From assembly GCA_025201765.1 (NCBI GenBank), contig MU623354.1, positions 340,581 to 404,580 on the forward strand: a stretch of 64,000 nucleotides of DNA, in the 5' to 3' direction. The notes under the pieces are model-generated. The model did no database searches. It was not told where the DNA came from and saw only the letters and a list, made by a program, of their open reading frames with translations. The position numbers and the translations under genes were made by a program. Positions 33,850 to 46,448 of the stretch are shown here, one piece after another (position 1 is the first letter of the stretch; every line of letters begins with the position of its first letter). The stretch comes from Daldinia sp. FL1419 (taxonomy: Eukaryota > Ascomycota > Sordariomycetes > Xylariales > Hypoxylaceae).

Positions 33850-35076
33850 TCATTGTCCTTCCAATTTCTCCTCGGACTCATTCTCGCCATCCTCATTGTC
33901 GTTCTCGGTGGGTGATGTAGACTCGGCAGCCACTAGACTCTCCCTATCGAGGGAAGAGGACGAAGAATGCTTTGATGACACGGAGCTGCTCTCAGAACTG
34001 CTATCCGTTGACACATCGTCATCTTCGCCTCTATCTGCGTCGGTGAGATTTCGAACGCTTAATTTACTACCATGCTTAGGGTACTCTCGGCTATAATACT
34101 TTAACTCGTCCTGTGTATCCACGAGGTCCGTCAGGTCAAGAGGCATCATGCTTTCATCTTCTTCTAGGACAGCCTCTAACATATCTGAGCTAAATCCTTC
34201 AGCATCGGAAGAAGAGGAATCAGTCTCGCCTGAGTTATCCAACTTGATGTCAATGAACTCCGGATCCGCCTCGTCAGGCTGGTTGTCTTCGTTTTGTTCG
34301 TCAGTATCGACCCACCATACTTTCTCCTCTTTCGGGCCAGGCTCATCCCAGGGATACGTCGTTTTACCCAGTGGGCTTTTAGGGCTACCCTGCTCAACTT
34401 CCCCAGTATCTTCTTCAGACATAACTCTCACTTCGTCCAACGTCAACTCGTCATCGGGACTTGATGGCTTACTCGAAACAATCTGCGGAGACTGTAATTC
34501 ATCTGGGTCTTGTGGAGGCATATTGAGCAATGTTTTGGTCCTTTTGCGTAACTTATACCTCACATGATGACATTCCGAGGGGTAGGTGCAATCGGTCATG
34601 CAATTGTGTTCTTCTCGGAAGAATGCTTGCTCGCGTTGATTCTCCGTCCGGCTAGTATTCTCCATACCAAGGACCTTTCGACGCCAAGCTCCCCATTCTT
34701 CCCACCCACTATAGTCGAACTCAGAAACACACATCCCGCTACGGCGGCGTTTCTTGCCCTTGCGTGTTTTCGGGGCTGCCGAAAGGCAATATTCATGAGA
34801 GCACACTAGGCAGCGACGAGTGCAGCCGATCCGATAGATAGTATCACACGAGTGACACTGCCACAACCATGGGAATGGCTGTCGAGGAGGTGGTGGTGGA
34901 GTAGGCATTCCATCCGGCGTTGAGGGCAAGATATGTCGAAGATGCAGACGGGCAGGCGGCGTCATGGGGGTGGAGGTAATTCGGATATCAGGTGGTGGCG
35001 GAGAAGTAGGAGCTGGAGTAGGATTTGTGGACTTCCGCGAAAATATGGAAAGCGTTGGCAAGACTCTGCGTGGCAT
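33850..35076 (-). CDS. Conserved-type fungal protein, N-terminal Cys-rich domain and acidic Ser-rich tail
   Basis: Intronless, 408 residues from ATG 35076. The N-terminus (1-65) is Pro/Ser/Thr-rich. A compact Cys/Trp-rich block follows: PWLWQCHSC, a CTRRCLVCSHEYCL unit, and the aromatic FDYSGWEEWGAWRRKVLG, then HNCMTDCTYPSECHHVRY. The Cys/His spacing suggests one or two zinc-binding sites. The second half is highly acidic with long Ser/Asp/Glu tracts (SSSSDAEGF, STDSSSESSSVSSKHSSSSS) and is predicted to be disordered. I recognise this arrangement from uncharacterised filamentous-fungal proteins but know no function. Nuclear or chromatin roles are possible for a zinc/acidic protein, but that is a guess. 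Confidence 0.78.
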   Translation of the reverse strand: MPRRVLPTLSIFSRKSTNPTPAPTSPPPPDIRITSTPMTPPARLHLRHILPSTPDGMPTPPPPPRQPFPWLWQCHSCDTIYRIGCTRRCLVCSHEYCLSAAPKTRKGKKRRRSGMCVSEFDYSGWEEWGAWRRKVLGMENTSRTENQREQAFFREEHNCMTDCTYPSECHHVRYKLRKRTKTLLNMPPQDPDELQSPQIVSSKPSSPDDELTLDEVRVMSEEDTGEVEQGSPKSPLGKTTYPWDEPGPKEEKVWWVDTDEQNEDNQPDEADPEFIDIKLDNSGETDSSSSDAEGFSSDMLEAVLEEDESMMPLDLTDLVDTQDELKYYSREYPKHGSKLSVRNLTDADRGEDDDVSTDSSSESSSVSSKHSSSSSLDRESLVAAESTSPTENDNEDGENESEEKLEGQ

Positions 35077-36920
35077 GATTCCTTGTATTTTTCTCTCTGT
35101 ATTTGTACTTTATTCTGTGTATTTGGACGGGTTACTCAATGACTGTGAAATAAGTGATACGCTTGCCACATGCGAATAGCAGATATTCACTCTACGTTTC
35201 TCGACGTATCAAAATGTCGTCTGACTGTACAGTACCTCTCGGGTCTGTAATAAGGATAGATTATAAGCAATGAGTGGTTAGTTTTGGTATTAGATCCGAC
35301 TAGGTGTGTTCCAGTAATGAGTGTAGGTGGAGGAATAATTAATCTAGAAAATAGCACAATAAGAAAAGAATGTATAAGAGAAAATGCAATAAGAAAATTA
35401 CTTGTACTAGGAAAGACCTTTTGGAGCCGAATCCCATATATACAGACAATTATATTACATCCTTCGTCCTGTTCCTAGGTAGCAGCCACTTATACAGGAG
35501 GCGGCCACTTTGTCCGACTCTCTACAACAAAGGGGCCATGATTCGTATATATCCATATACGTCCTGAAATAGGTCCTGACTCGCCCGGCTTGGGGTCCGG
35601 CATACTAGTACGACCGAAGGAAACGTATGCACGTAGGTTATCTTACACCCTTTGTAGAATGCATTTTCATTCACGCCTTGTAGAGAGAATTCGCGTGATC
35701 TTGTGAGGTGATAGCTTGGTGCTTTGCTCATTGACCGTTGACAAAGGGGTGAGTATTAACCCCTGATAGTAAAGCAAGCACACGCGGACTACAAAGCGGT
35801 GCAGTAGGTGCAGAAAATGGGAAGGATGGCTGTGTTATTGAAGATAAGATATTATAGGACAAAGCTGTTTCGAATATCGGAGGTGCGGAAGGGTTTGGAG
35901 ATCTCGATCTACTATAATCAAAATAGCGTTATAGCTATAAACTAAGTACCTAGGTTAACAAAGTGGTATAAAATACACATCTAAAGCACTATTCAAGCTA
36001 CAATGGCTACTAGAACATGGAAATGTACCTATCAAAGGAACAGTGTATTCGTAGGTAACTAATTCTATATGGTAGAATCGGCCAACTACCTACGTTGTTT
36101 TTGAAGTCTAGTGGATAATCTGGTCCAACAACTAATTCCTAAAGAGCATAAGATGGTTAGTTATCTTGACCAATAGTTATTATGTTTGTATTGCAAAGTT
36201 AATTTCTATTTATATACTATTACTTAATAATTTATACCCATGTCAGACATGCTTTATGAGGAATTGAAACGTCTGATTTGGTTTTTACTCTTATTGAATT
36301 ATTTTGGTTGTAATAACCAGTATATTCAACAACTGCTTTGGAACCTAGGTACATACTTGGGTTAAATATGTTCAAGAAAAAGCCTCAGCTTAAAATACTG
36401 GGTAGGAGAGTAAGACGAACTACGTAAAAACTATTAACCCACAGCAAAACCCAGGTTTAGAAGAGAAGGCTTTAGTAAGCAACGATGACAAATTCATATT
36501 CAGATTGATATTCTTGCTTCAATTCGGCGGCGTATCAAGCTTGGTTTATCCACTCCTAAACCTAAGCCATTATCTATTCATATAAAAACGTTTAAAATAG
36601 ACCCCCCTCATAACGTTAAGACTCCTTCGAAAAAAAGGAAACCACTCCAAAGAATCCGGGTACACAAGACGCTCGTAAACACCTCCTCGCAAAAGCTCGA
36701 GCCCTGGTACTAACCATCCAACGTTCCAACGTAATCTGATCCACTGAGGGGGAATGGAAATCTAGCACATGAACGCCCCCTGAAACAACAACGCTGCAAG
36801 TGGAAAATGCAGGACACACATGACGAAAATTAGGAAATAGCGAATCATGGTCCAGCCACCTCACCAAAATTCCCCAAGATCCATTGAACCCTCCCCAACG
36901 ACACTCGTCACGTTATTCGT
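35077..36920. other. Gene-free, A/T-rich, 1.8 kb
   Basis: No reading frame with domain or codon support; a GTACCTAGGTT motif occurs near 35947 and ACCTAGGTAC near 36343. Includes the promoter of the Cys-rich gene (left) and the 3' side of the DUF3632 gene (right). Confidence 0.4.
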
Positions 36921-37930
36921 CTAGCGTGTAAATTTAAACAGGCGAGGTTGCAATGCCACCATGGTTCCATGGGCCTCTCGCACTTCGGACGTCAGACCTG
37001 GTTCAAGCTCGTTTCGTTCGGCGAGTTGAAGCAGTTTCTCTGCCCAGACTTTCCACCTTCCGAGCCACATCTGTTGCTCTTCAGTCTTTGCTTTTCCGAT
37101 CTTCTGCTGACATATTTTGGTGCCTGCTATCATGATGTATTGCACTGCCACTCTTATCAGACAACTGCGAAGAACTCCGGGAGGATGGTCTTCTTCGAGG
37201 GCCTTCGGAATGTCCACACAAGGAAACCTGCATTTCTCTTTGAAGTGGTCGTTAAATCCGGCTTCGATGCAACGTGCAATGAAGGCAGACATGTTAACCC
37301 ATTCCTCGCATTTTCTCTCAAGCTCCTCGGGACTAATATTATCCTTCACTATAAGCCGAGTTAGCGTAACTAGATACTAGCTACTTGCGGGGAGACTAGA
37401 GGACACATACGAGAGTGGGCTTCCCATTTCTGGTTCATCATGCTTTCAATTATGGGTTCGTGCTCATAGACAACGTAATCCTCCTACGATAGCAGTGTAA
37501 GTAAAGTAAACGTATTTGTATATAATATAAGGAATTCACATACTCCGTCGATTTTGATATCCCTCGGTGGTAGCATTCGAAGCTCGAAGAGTAAATCGAT
37601 GATGGCATATTGCAACCCGTGGTGGTAGGGTATGATTAACACCAAGTCGGATATAACCCCGTAAACTCCGGTAAGGAGCTCGACCATGCCTTTATCATCC
37701 TGGTCCTTGAGCGCCGGATTGGACGCTAGATATGTATCTTGATAGTAATTATCTATCTGTAGAGCCGCGTCTGAAGGCAAACAACCTCTCGCCGAGAAGA
37801 GAGACCGTCTAAAGATTTTGACGATTGCATGCCTAGCGGTTGAGGAGTCAGTGGTAGCGATCTCGTTATCGAGAAATTCGACCCAAGGTTGATTCGAGCG
37901 GCCCGCGCGGAGATCTCGGATTGTCCCCAT
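36921..37930 (-). CDS. DUF3632-type fungal protein
   Basis: Three exons: 37930-37544, 37483-37411 and 37348-36921, all in phase; 295 residues. The alpha-helical sequence has the features I associate with fungal DUF3632 proteins: a middle block with LLFELRMLPP followed by EDYVVYEHEP, then WVNMSAFIARCIEAGF, and a C-terminal helix WKVWAEKLLQLAERNEL. No signal peptide or membrane segment. Members of this family are abundant in filamentous fungi and have no known biochemical role. The 73-nt middle exon is supported by clean splice sites (GGA|GTATGT, CGTAG|GAGG, TCTC|GTATGT, TATAG|TGAAGG). Confidence 0.75.
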
Positions 37931-40900
37931 CGTGCTAAGAACAAGGAAGTTCGTTGTTCGTTTTTTCCCCCAACTACTTAGTATAGCGGGATGGTCTTGT
38001 TCTAACGATTCCTACGCGAGTTGTCTGTGGAATAGTAGCGAAGTGGAGATAAATAGATTTTAAAGTCTCCGATCTTAAAACGTCGAGATATACGTCGATA
38101 TACACCGAGAAGCACAACTCGCCGCCCGCACAGCTTGGATTGATACCTGTCTCTGTCTCTCTTAACCTCGCCCAATCGGCTGGCTATCTTGAACAAATAT
38201 GTAACCGAATTAAGAGGGTTGAGGTATGAGTAACATCAGAAAGACGAAGAAAAATTCGAAGCCCTAATAAATATAGAGTGGGAACAAGTCTTTTGGGTTG
38301 CTGGATTGCTGGATTGCTGGGTTTAATAAGTTGCATCCCATGTAGACCGTGAATTATCCACATCATTGCCAGGTCTGCTATAGGTCTCCATAAGTTTTTT
38401 CTTGATGTGACAATTTACTAACCTAGACTATTGAAGTGCTGGGTTGGCGGACCCTCTTAGTGCTGGCACCAACTACCAGGGGACTGTCAAAAGTGCAGGC
38501 CAGGTAGTCCTGCGTTAGCGTAGCTGCACGTTTCAGATAGGATCAATTAAGTATTCTTCAGCATGTAGACGTAAATATGTTCAGGGCGGGCGCGAACGGG
38601 CTTCGGCCGACAATCTTCAAGGGTATGATTCTCCGGTCATAAAAACGATCTCACGATCTTACAATATAATCTCACTAAACGACAATAAAAAGAAAAGGGA
38701 GATGAGAAAAAAATAAGCTTAACTAGGTAGGTATCTATACCAAAGTAACTTGCCAATTAGATAAATGCATGTAACCTTAAATTAGAAAAGAAGCATCATT
38801 CGCTAAACTATACACTAGTTACTTAGGTTAGGTGCCTAGTTAGGTACCTAGGTAAACATATAAGACATTATTAATCTATAAGCCGAAGCAGAAGAAAATA
38901 TGTACCGCACTCTTTTTTCTTTTTTTTCTTTTTTTTGACCGCCAGGTGCCGATCGTCTACTACTATAGACCACCTAGCAGGACAACTAGCCCCGGACGCG
39001 ACAAGCTCAGGTACGGGCGCACCATTAGACAGACAAGGGTATAGCGAAAAGTAGAAGACATCGTCATTTCCCTTCCCGGGATGTTTCTCGGCTACCTCGT
39101 CGCTAATTATTTCCTAGTGATTTGTCAGAGAAAGCTTGGACGACCTAGACGGGAAATAGAAAAGAAGACAGATCTTAACCATAAGTCGTAATAGTAGCGA
39201 AACAGAAAATGAACGACCGGCGATGTAGAAGGCAGTACAATATTAGGATAGGATAATGCCCAAGGGTATTATTAGGCTCTTATCGAACGTCTGCCACGTG
39301 GCTCTGTTTCCTACCATAATTATTTTTTCTTCTCTCCCACGATGCATCGAAGAATTCTGTAGCAATCGGTATGGCTACCTAGGTATATCAAAAGTACTCT
39401 TAAGATTCTTCACCGCGCGAGAAATTCCATTTTCAGCCCGTCATCATCAAACCGCGAATGGTCGTCTTTCATTGGTTTCCAAACGTGTGGACAGTCGTCG
39501 AATTTAACCGTGGTAATGGATCAACTAAAATCTCACAATTCCTTCTAGAAGCAGCAGCTCGAGTTTCAGTGCCGATCGGATGCAGCCGTTCCCAACCCCA
39601 TATAATACATGGACATAATTCTAGACTAGTAAGAGCCTCTAAGCTCTAAAAGGATGACCGGTGGATATTCTAAGATCACTCAAACCGCAAGGGATATCTC
39701 GACATTTTTCGAGAGAACTCTTCGCACGTCTTTGAAGGATTTATCGCATTTAATATAGGTACTCGACTCCGCCTTTCAAAGTTCCTCGTGGTATCGGCCG
39801 AGTCTACATCCGTGAACTGTATAATTCAAGAATAAGGCCGCTAAGCCGTCTATAGATACCCCAGGTATTTTGTTAATTATCTAATTTCGAGTATTTACTA
39901 GCTTCGTCACTATTACAGATCCCGGCCACTTCAGAGAGATTCACGTTGGCATTGATTTGTTTGGCGCTGCAAGACATCGTGAGAGTCGGCACATATGACG
40001 GTTAAGCAAGAAGAGATCATACGATAACTGGAACCACACGACGTCAGATTCTAGAAGAGATGGAAGAGAAACAAAGCAATGTCATACGTGGTCTGAAAGG
40101 TTATCTATCTATCACGATAAATCTTCAGCAGCTACTAGCGTATCTAGCATAGCAATGCTAAAAATACCCCGGCCCGGACAGAGCGATGCAGAATCCCGGA
40201 AAGCAGTCCTCGTGACTACGAAAATCTATATACAAGGTGTGGATAGACCCCTTAAGCAGCGGTCAACAAGGAAGTTCCCGGGAGCGCACTGTTAGCCTGT
40301 GGGGTGGACGGAAATCAGTTGAAGAAAGTTATAATACTTCGGGGCAGGGTAGAAAGCAGATCTTCTGCGATCAGGTATTTTAAACGACCTCCGCCGCACT
40401 GATAGCATGATGGCTCTTAAATTACGACGTATAAGAGAAAACAGTCACTATCTGTGACTATCTATTCGGCAAGCAACCGAGCCCATATACCTCGAGATAT
40501 CCAGCGGTCTACACTAGCTGAAAACTCACCAAGCCGTAATAGGTAACGGTGCTTTACGGGCAGTTATAATATGATCGTCAAGCTATATTATCTGATATAC
40601 GCAATTCTGGCCACCAGGTTTTTAAGACACTAAAATGACCAGGGCGGCAAGTTTGTTAACTATATTAATCGACTCGTCCTCGGTTGTTACCCGAGGAATT
40701 ACATATGAATCTGACCGAGCCGCCTTCAAACTACCAGTTCCCGCTCCTAAACCAATACGAATATCATTAGTATTGACGGGACGGTATTCCAGCCTCTAAT
40801 TCTGGATGATAAATATAATTCCAATAGCTACGGTGGCTTAGAGTAGTTCACAAACCAGAGGACCGCCAGGAAAATCCGGGATAAAGGACGTTCGGCTATA

Positions 40901-42428
40901 CCAACGGCTCAGCCTTGGATACATACTCGTAACATCACAATATCATCTTCCCATTTCCAATGGACAGTCACCTAATGATAGGTTGAGAAAATAGATAAAG
41001 AGAGGCCAAATCCTACAGCCCTGATATGAAATGTACATGAGGTAGCGTTACACATGTCAGGGCAAAAAGCAAGGCGGACCTAGTCCAATAGGGATAGGTT
41101 AGTTCAAAAGCTGCCTAGATTATTAATCCTCCTGGAAGATCAGTCTTGACTAATACGATTTGCGTTAATAAATGAAGTGCAAGCCTGATTCCTCTGCTCT
41201 GTTTAGTATTAGTACTGCTGATAGTTAGAAATCGGCAACCCACTCTAACTATCATCAAACAAAACATAGTTGTTAATTTATACCTAAACCAGATTCTACT
41301 ACCTATTATGAAATTGGGATGAGAACGCTGCTCTAGGAATCAAACATCAAAGCCCAACTTACTAGCTACCTCTTAATATACTGAATAGCAGGCTACTCAG
41401 ATTAGCAGTACCACGATTCTTTGTCTACCTATATATCTGGGTTGTTTCTCCAGATAACCAGCATAGCCTAGCCCGCTAGCCCGCCCTTTGCAGAAGTAAA
41501 CTATGGCATATCACCAGCAAAGAATTTCATTTCAGTACCAAGTTCTTTTTCTCACGTATTCTCCTCTCCTTGACCAGAAAGAAAATCAATTTCCGCCTAG
41601 AGAGTATGTAAACCGCCCAGGCAAGTATTCAATATATGTACTAATAAATCAAACCATTCACGTAAAGTCACGATAACTGTCACATTCCCATTCTATAGTT
41701 TGTTCGGCGGAATGCCTGTGATATCATCGTAGGGAGCTTCGGGTGGGTATTTATCATTTGCACATTTGTATGGGCTATTTTTGTTTGGTTGTTACAAACG
41801 ATAGTGAAATGAATGTGTAATAGATAATATTCTATAATTCATCTAGCATATTCTCGGATTACGGATTATGTTCACCCTTTGGTATAACAAGGATGGGGGA
41901 AATTTTTCGCATATAACGTGGGAAAACTAAGTTTGGCTTTGAAAGGTAGAGCTGAGTGTATTTCAACTTCATAAAGAACGTGATGTAAGAAGTTTGGCGT
42001 GAGGATACAATGCCATTTCATGTACCAAGCTATTAGAAACCCCGTATAATTTGAAGCAATGCAATATTATTTGCTGTCTCTGACAAGACCTCGGCGGACC
42101 GGCACGGTAGTCGGTATCTTAAACCATTCCTACGAATGACCTATCAAAGCTAGCCTGTCTAGCTACGCGCATCGTCAGCGTCACCTGATGGGCGCTTAAC
42201 CCGCTTCAGATCTCCTATGAGATATCATATCAAGCAGCCGACACGAAGCCGACGAAACTCAGCGCAGTCGTAATTCCGTAATTATGTTGTCCTAATCAAC
42301 CGTCGTCGGGTTGCAAGACCGCACTTCCCGTCTCCATAGGCAGAGAACCTCGTTCCACGTAACGAAAACACCCAGAAACGAAAGAGCGTATACACTGGAA
42401 ACTCCAAACCACAAGCACCACGAGCGAT
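37931..42428. other. Gene-free tract of 4.5 kb
   Basis: Between the start of the DUF3632 gene and the stop of H2A.Z. No open frame over about 85 codons on either strand, and none with a recognisable domain. Contains a T/C-rich low-complexity tract (38908-38940), CTAGTTAGGTACCTAGGTAAAC at about 38836-38858, and otherwise unique-looking mixed sequence. It might hold non-coding RNA or decayed elements; nothing can be named. Confidence 0.5.
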
Positions 42429-43435
42429 TTATGCTTCGATTGCCTTATTCTTCTTCTTCTGCTCGACCTTGAGTAGTAGAGCACGGTTAATGTGGGGTAA
42501 AACACCACCGAAAGCAATGGTTGCGCGAATCAGGGTGTCCAGTTCTTCGTCACCACGGATAGCAAGTTGAAGATGGCGAGGAGTGATACGCTTGACTTTC
42601 AGGTCCTTGGCGGCGTTCTATAGAGGTAATGATTAGCTATTATCTAGCACACCGGTCTATAAAACCAGAACTAGGTCGAGTATATAGATCTAAAATAGCA
42701 CTGTGGCATAGGAAAAACAAAGAGGATGGACTCACGCCTGCGAGCTCGAGAACTTCAGCAGTCAGATACTCGAGAACGGCCGTAACATAAACAGCGGCCT
42801 TGGCGCCAACGCGCATCTTGTTCTGTGTGTTTTGCTTCAAAAAACGCTTGACACGACCACAAGGAAACTATGACGTTTTGTTAGTAAAGATCAAGGAAGT
42901 AATATGTCGTTATTGGGAGGGAAAATGCGTAGTTGTAGGTATAAGCCAAACTAAAACAGTGGTGTACCGGGATCCAAGGAAAGGGAGGACATCAATATCG
43001 CATCGCATCGCATTTCTTGAAGAATTTTTGACAAATCTGGCTTATATAGGTAACAGGGCTAAGCCGGAAAATCGATGAGTTGCATGACGGCTGCGCAGTA
43101 TGATTTGTATTCAGGTTTGAACCTCGGCATTGTGATACGGTTCTAGGCAACAGTTGGATAGTATGTGTTGTGTAGAAAGAGGTGCGCGTCATTCTGCGAA
43201 TCGAGGGGCACGCAGGCGATACCGTTAGGAGCTCGATGTTGCGGAGACACGGGCATCCCAACGGGACCAAACCAGTAAAATTTGTCGCAATAAATCAATG
43301 GTGTACTACAAAATAACATCTTACCTGAAGTCCAGCACGAGCAGAATGGCTCTGCTGCTTCTTGGGAGCTTCAGCAGCCGAAGTCTTTCCACCCGAACTC
43401 TTGCCGCCAGACGATTTTCCTTTTCCACCAGCCAT
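42429..43435 (-). CDS. HTZ1: Histone variant H2A.Z
   Basis: Three exons: 43435-43325, 42867-42736 and 42617-42429, in phase; 143 residues. The histone fold matches H2A.Z, not canonical H2A: HSARAGLQ/FPCGRVKRFLK, the [32 protein letters not shown] run (split by an intron after LELAG), and the H2A.Z-typical IRGDEELDTLI and IAFGGVLPHINRALL. The N-terminal tail is Gly/Lys-rich (AGGKGKSSGGKSSGGK) and acetylatable. The first intron is long (457 nt) for this window, and all introns have canonical borders. H2A.Z replaces H2A in nucleosomes flanking promoters through the SWR1 complex. Canonical H2A/H2B genes are not adjacent. Confidence 0.96.
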
Positions 43436-45545
43436 TGTTTATATTGATGTGCGCGAAATCGATATTTTATTGATGGTTAAAAGTTGGAACGATTTTCGCC
43501 ACGAATAATAAGATATGGCGTCGGTTTGGAGGTGGATAGCTGAATTTTCGCGTCGGATTTGTTTGTCGGTGAAAATTGTTTTCGTTGTTTGTGTTTTTTT
43601 TTTTTTATTGTTGCAAAAGTATTTAGATCGGAGGCGCTGGAAAATCGAGAGGCGGCGCGGTGTAGTTGGAAGGGGCGGGCCTATCTTGTAGGCGGACTGG
43701 CGGGCTGGGGCCGGAAAGAAGGCTGCAAGTTGCACTGTAGGCTTCTGCTGCTTGCCTATGTGCTTGCCTATTTGGTTTGACTCAACGCTTTATTGCAGTT
43801 GGTCGGGCTGCGATTATGGGCGTAATGGGCGCTGAAGCAGGCATCAAATCTTGCTTCTAAAAGCCCCCAAGGGCGGAAAGTAACCCCACCTCATAGCGCC
43901 TAGCCTTCTCGTAGCACTAAGCCTTATTTAGTTACAACGGTGATTGGCGGCAAATCTCCGGCCATTCCCATCAGCCGCTTGTCCAGAGGAGTGAACTGTC
44001 TTGAGGAATATCGAGTACGAATAGAAGGGCGTGCTGCACCAACGAATACAGACTAAACGATTGAATAAAGTAAGGAATCGCTTTGGAAATATACTTACGC
44101 TACACCTAAGAAGATATAAGCTTACCAGAGGCGAGATGTGCGAATGACGCGGCATGGATCACTTGAGTTGAGACCAGCAAGGTTAGTCAAGGGGATGGCG
44201 GCATGAAGTTTGACGAGGAACGACGGCAGCATACATGCCGCATTTTATAAACCGTGCTAATATAATTTAGACACGTTGTGTTCAGACAGGCAACCAAGAG
44301 TTCAGCGTTAAAGTAATTCGAGGCAAATAAGGAGAGCGTTGCGCAAACACGACGGCGCATAAAAAAGGTAGGTAGACTTTGATATTTAAATGCAGATTAG
44401 CTGTGGTCGCTGGGATAGAGACTCCAATCTATGTCAATCTCCAAGTGGGAACCCACCAGCCAAAGGGATGTGGCTTGCAATTATCCACCAGCCACAAGAT
44501 CTTTACTTTGAATAGGTACGTACCTACTCAATGAACCTAGATACTGGAACCTACCTGCAAATGTGGCTCCTAAACAACCCGACGTCAATTGGCTTGAAGG
44601 GATCTAAACCTTCCATACTAACTACCTATAATTATCAATTTATAATTTGATATATGAACCCAACGAAATATATTTACTTAGGTAGCAAGACTAGAATTAG
44701 CATCCAAAACCGACAATTAGCATACATGTTGCATCAGAGTCCGCAGCTTGTATATATCTTTGTTACACAGTAACTCTGCGGAATCTAATTAGTCAAAACA
44801 CCTCACTTAACAATCGTGTAGGTCGGTGCATCATGTTCGCACCCCGAGATATGATAACTTGAATTTTACATAAGGCACATTTCAATATGTTAAGTTCCCA
44901 AGCTACCCAATATACCTACCTAAGTACAGATATATTAATATGCCTGAATATGAAGTCTCAAGTTAAGCTTAATGTTCGAAGGTTATGGCTGTAAATATTC
45001 TAAACCATGGGTTTCCTTATTATATTAGACGCTATATATATATTTTTTCCCGATCCCGGGATTTAATATCAAATTTCTGTAATATGATTTATATCAGTGC
45101 ATTTAATTATCTTGAATTCATTATATAGTATTCGATCGAAGCACCTATACTATGATGTTATTTCAGATCTAATAGCCTTATTGAAGTCTCAGTATATAAA
45201 GCATATAACTAAGCTTCTATATTCAAATTATGACAAGGAATGGATACATGCACCGTTGTTCTAAACCCCATGTTTGTTTATTAGGTTTTAATTGTGAATG
45301 TTATGTAAATCAGACACGGCAGTCTGTTATTAAGCATGTCCCAATATATTAGCAGATGCACTTATCACTTTCAAATTATCTCTGTTTATATGTACCCTTA
45401 ATAGCTAAAATGCAACCGTTGAAACCCAGATGATTGAATCTAAGAAGCGTAGTAATAAAAACGGCAAGCAGGCTGGATTTCTTCAAGGATTTCCGACACC
45501 TCACCTGGAATAAAATGGCTATGTGGCTCCCGTGACAAGTTTAGC

Positions 45546-45547
<2 letters not shown>

Positions 45548-45578
<31 letters not shown>
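45548..45578. repeat. Poly-T homopolymer (31 T)
   Basis: An uninterrupted run of 31 T bases on the plus strand in A/T-rich intergenic DNA. It may be the A tail of a decayed retroposon on the minus strand, but no attached element is recognisable. Confidence 0.8.
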
Positions 45579-45579
<1 letters not shown>

Positions 45580-46326
45580 AAATAATGAAGTGACTTCCAC
45601 CCTTCTCAGTTCGTCCTGGTGACGAAATGGGACTGTGAAAGAAATCCAAGTGTCATGAGGCGGTCCAAAAAGCGAGAAAACAACTTCGTTATTCCGCGAG
45701 AAACTATGAGACTACCAAGCTCTTACATATAGAATAAATCCTTATTCTATAGGTACCTACCTACCTACCTATGTAATACAACTAGAAACTTAACGCGATG
45801 AAAATTCTCACAGACAGTATTCGCTCCAGCCCACATATAAACCACGAATGACATCAGGGAAGGGCAATGAATAGATGACATGATCGTCATGACATATCTT
45901 TCCTGATTTTCCAAACAAATATCAGAGGCTCCTGTGCTGCTCGGGCGTTTATCAACAAACCCGCTAACGCGTAGGTAAGTAATATTGCTCCTTACTGACT
46001 GTTTGCTAGGACTCGTTACATTGCCATATGAGCAAGACGGGTAAGCCAATCCTCCATGGTCTATATCGAATTAGACCTAAGAACAATGTGGGTATTCAAG
46101 TTTGCTTTGGAACTGGGTAAAGCTCGCTTTACGTGTAGTTTAACATTGCCGACTTCACGTGTAATGGCCGCGTTATTTCGAATAACACTAGGAACCCATC
46201 TCATCGCCATTGTGGCAAAATTGAAGAGAAATGGCCCGAGTACGAACGAATCCTTGTGATGTTGGGATACTAACCGAATCGTCGTCGAAACAGGATTACT
46301 GCGGATGCAAACAGATCCCAATAGGA

Positions 46327-46334
46327 TATATAAA
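46327..46334 (+). promoter_or_regulatory. TATA box of the small secreted protein gene
   Basis: TATATAAA about 115 nt upstream of the ATG at 46449, followed by a T/C-rich leader. Confidence 0.5.
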
Positions 46335-46448
46335 CTCTCGAGCCCAGGGACCATTACTAGATTGGCCGTCCGTCCAATACCAGCAACTTTTTCAACTTTC
46401 ATTACGATTTAGACTTATTCTTCAGATCATCTTAGGCCTATTGTTATC

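Larger units (their letters stand above)
43436..46448. other. Gene-free tract of 3.0 kb
   Basis: Contains the H2A.Z promoter (with TTCGCGTCGG near 43546), a 31-T homopolymer at 45548-45578, (CTAC)n near 45753-45770, and A/T-rich sequence (44590-45430). No coding sequence supported. Confidence 0.5.
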
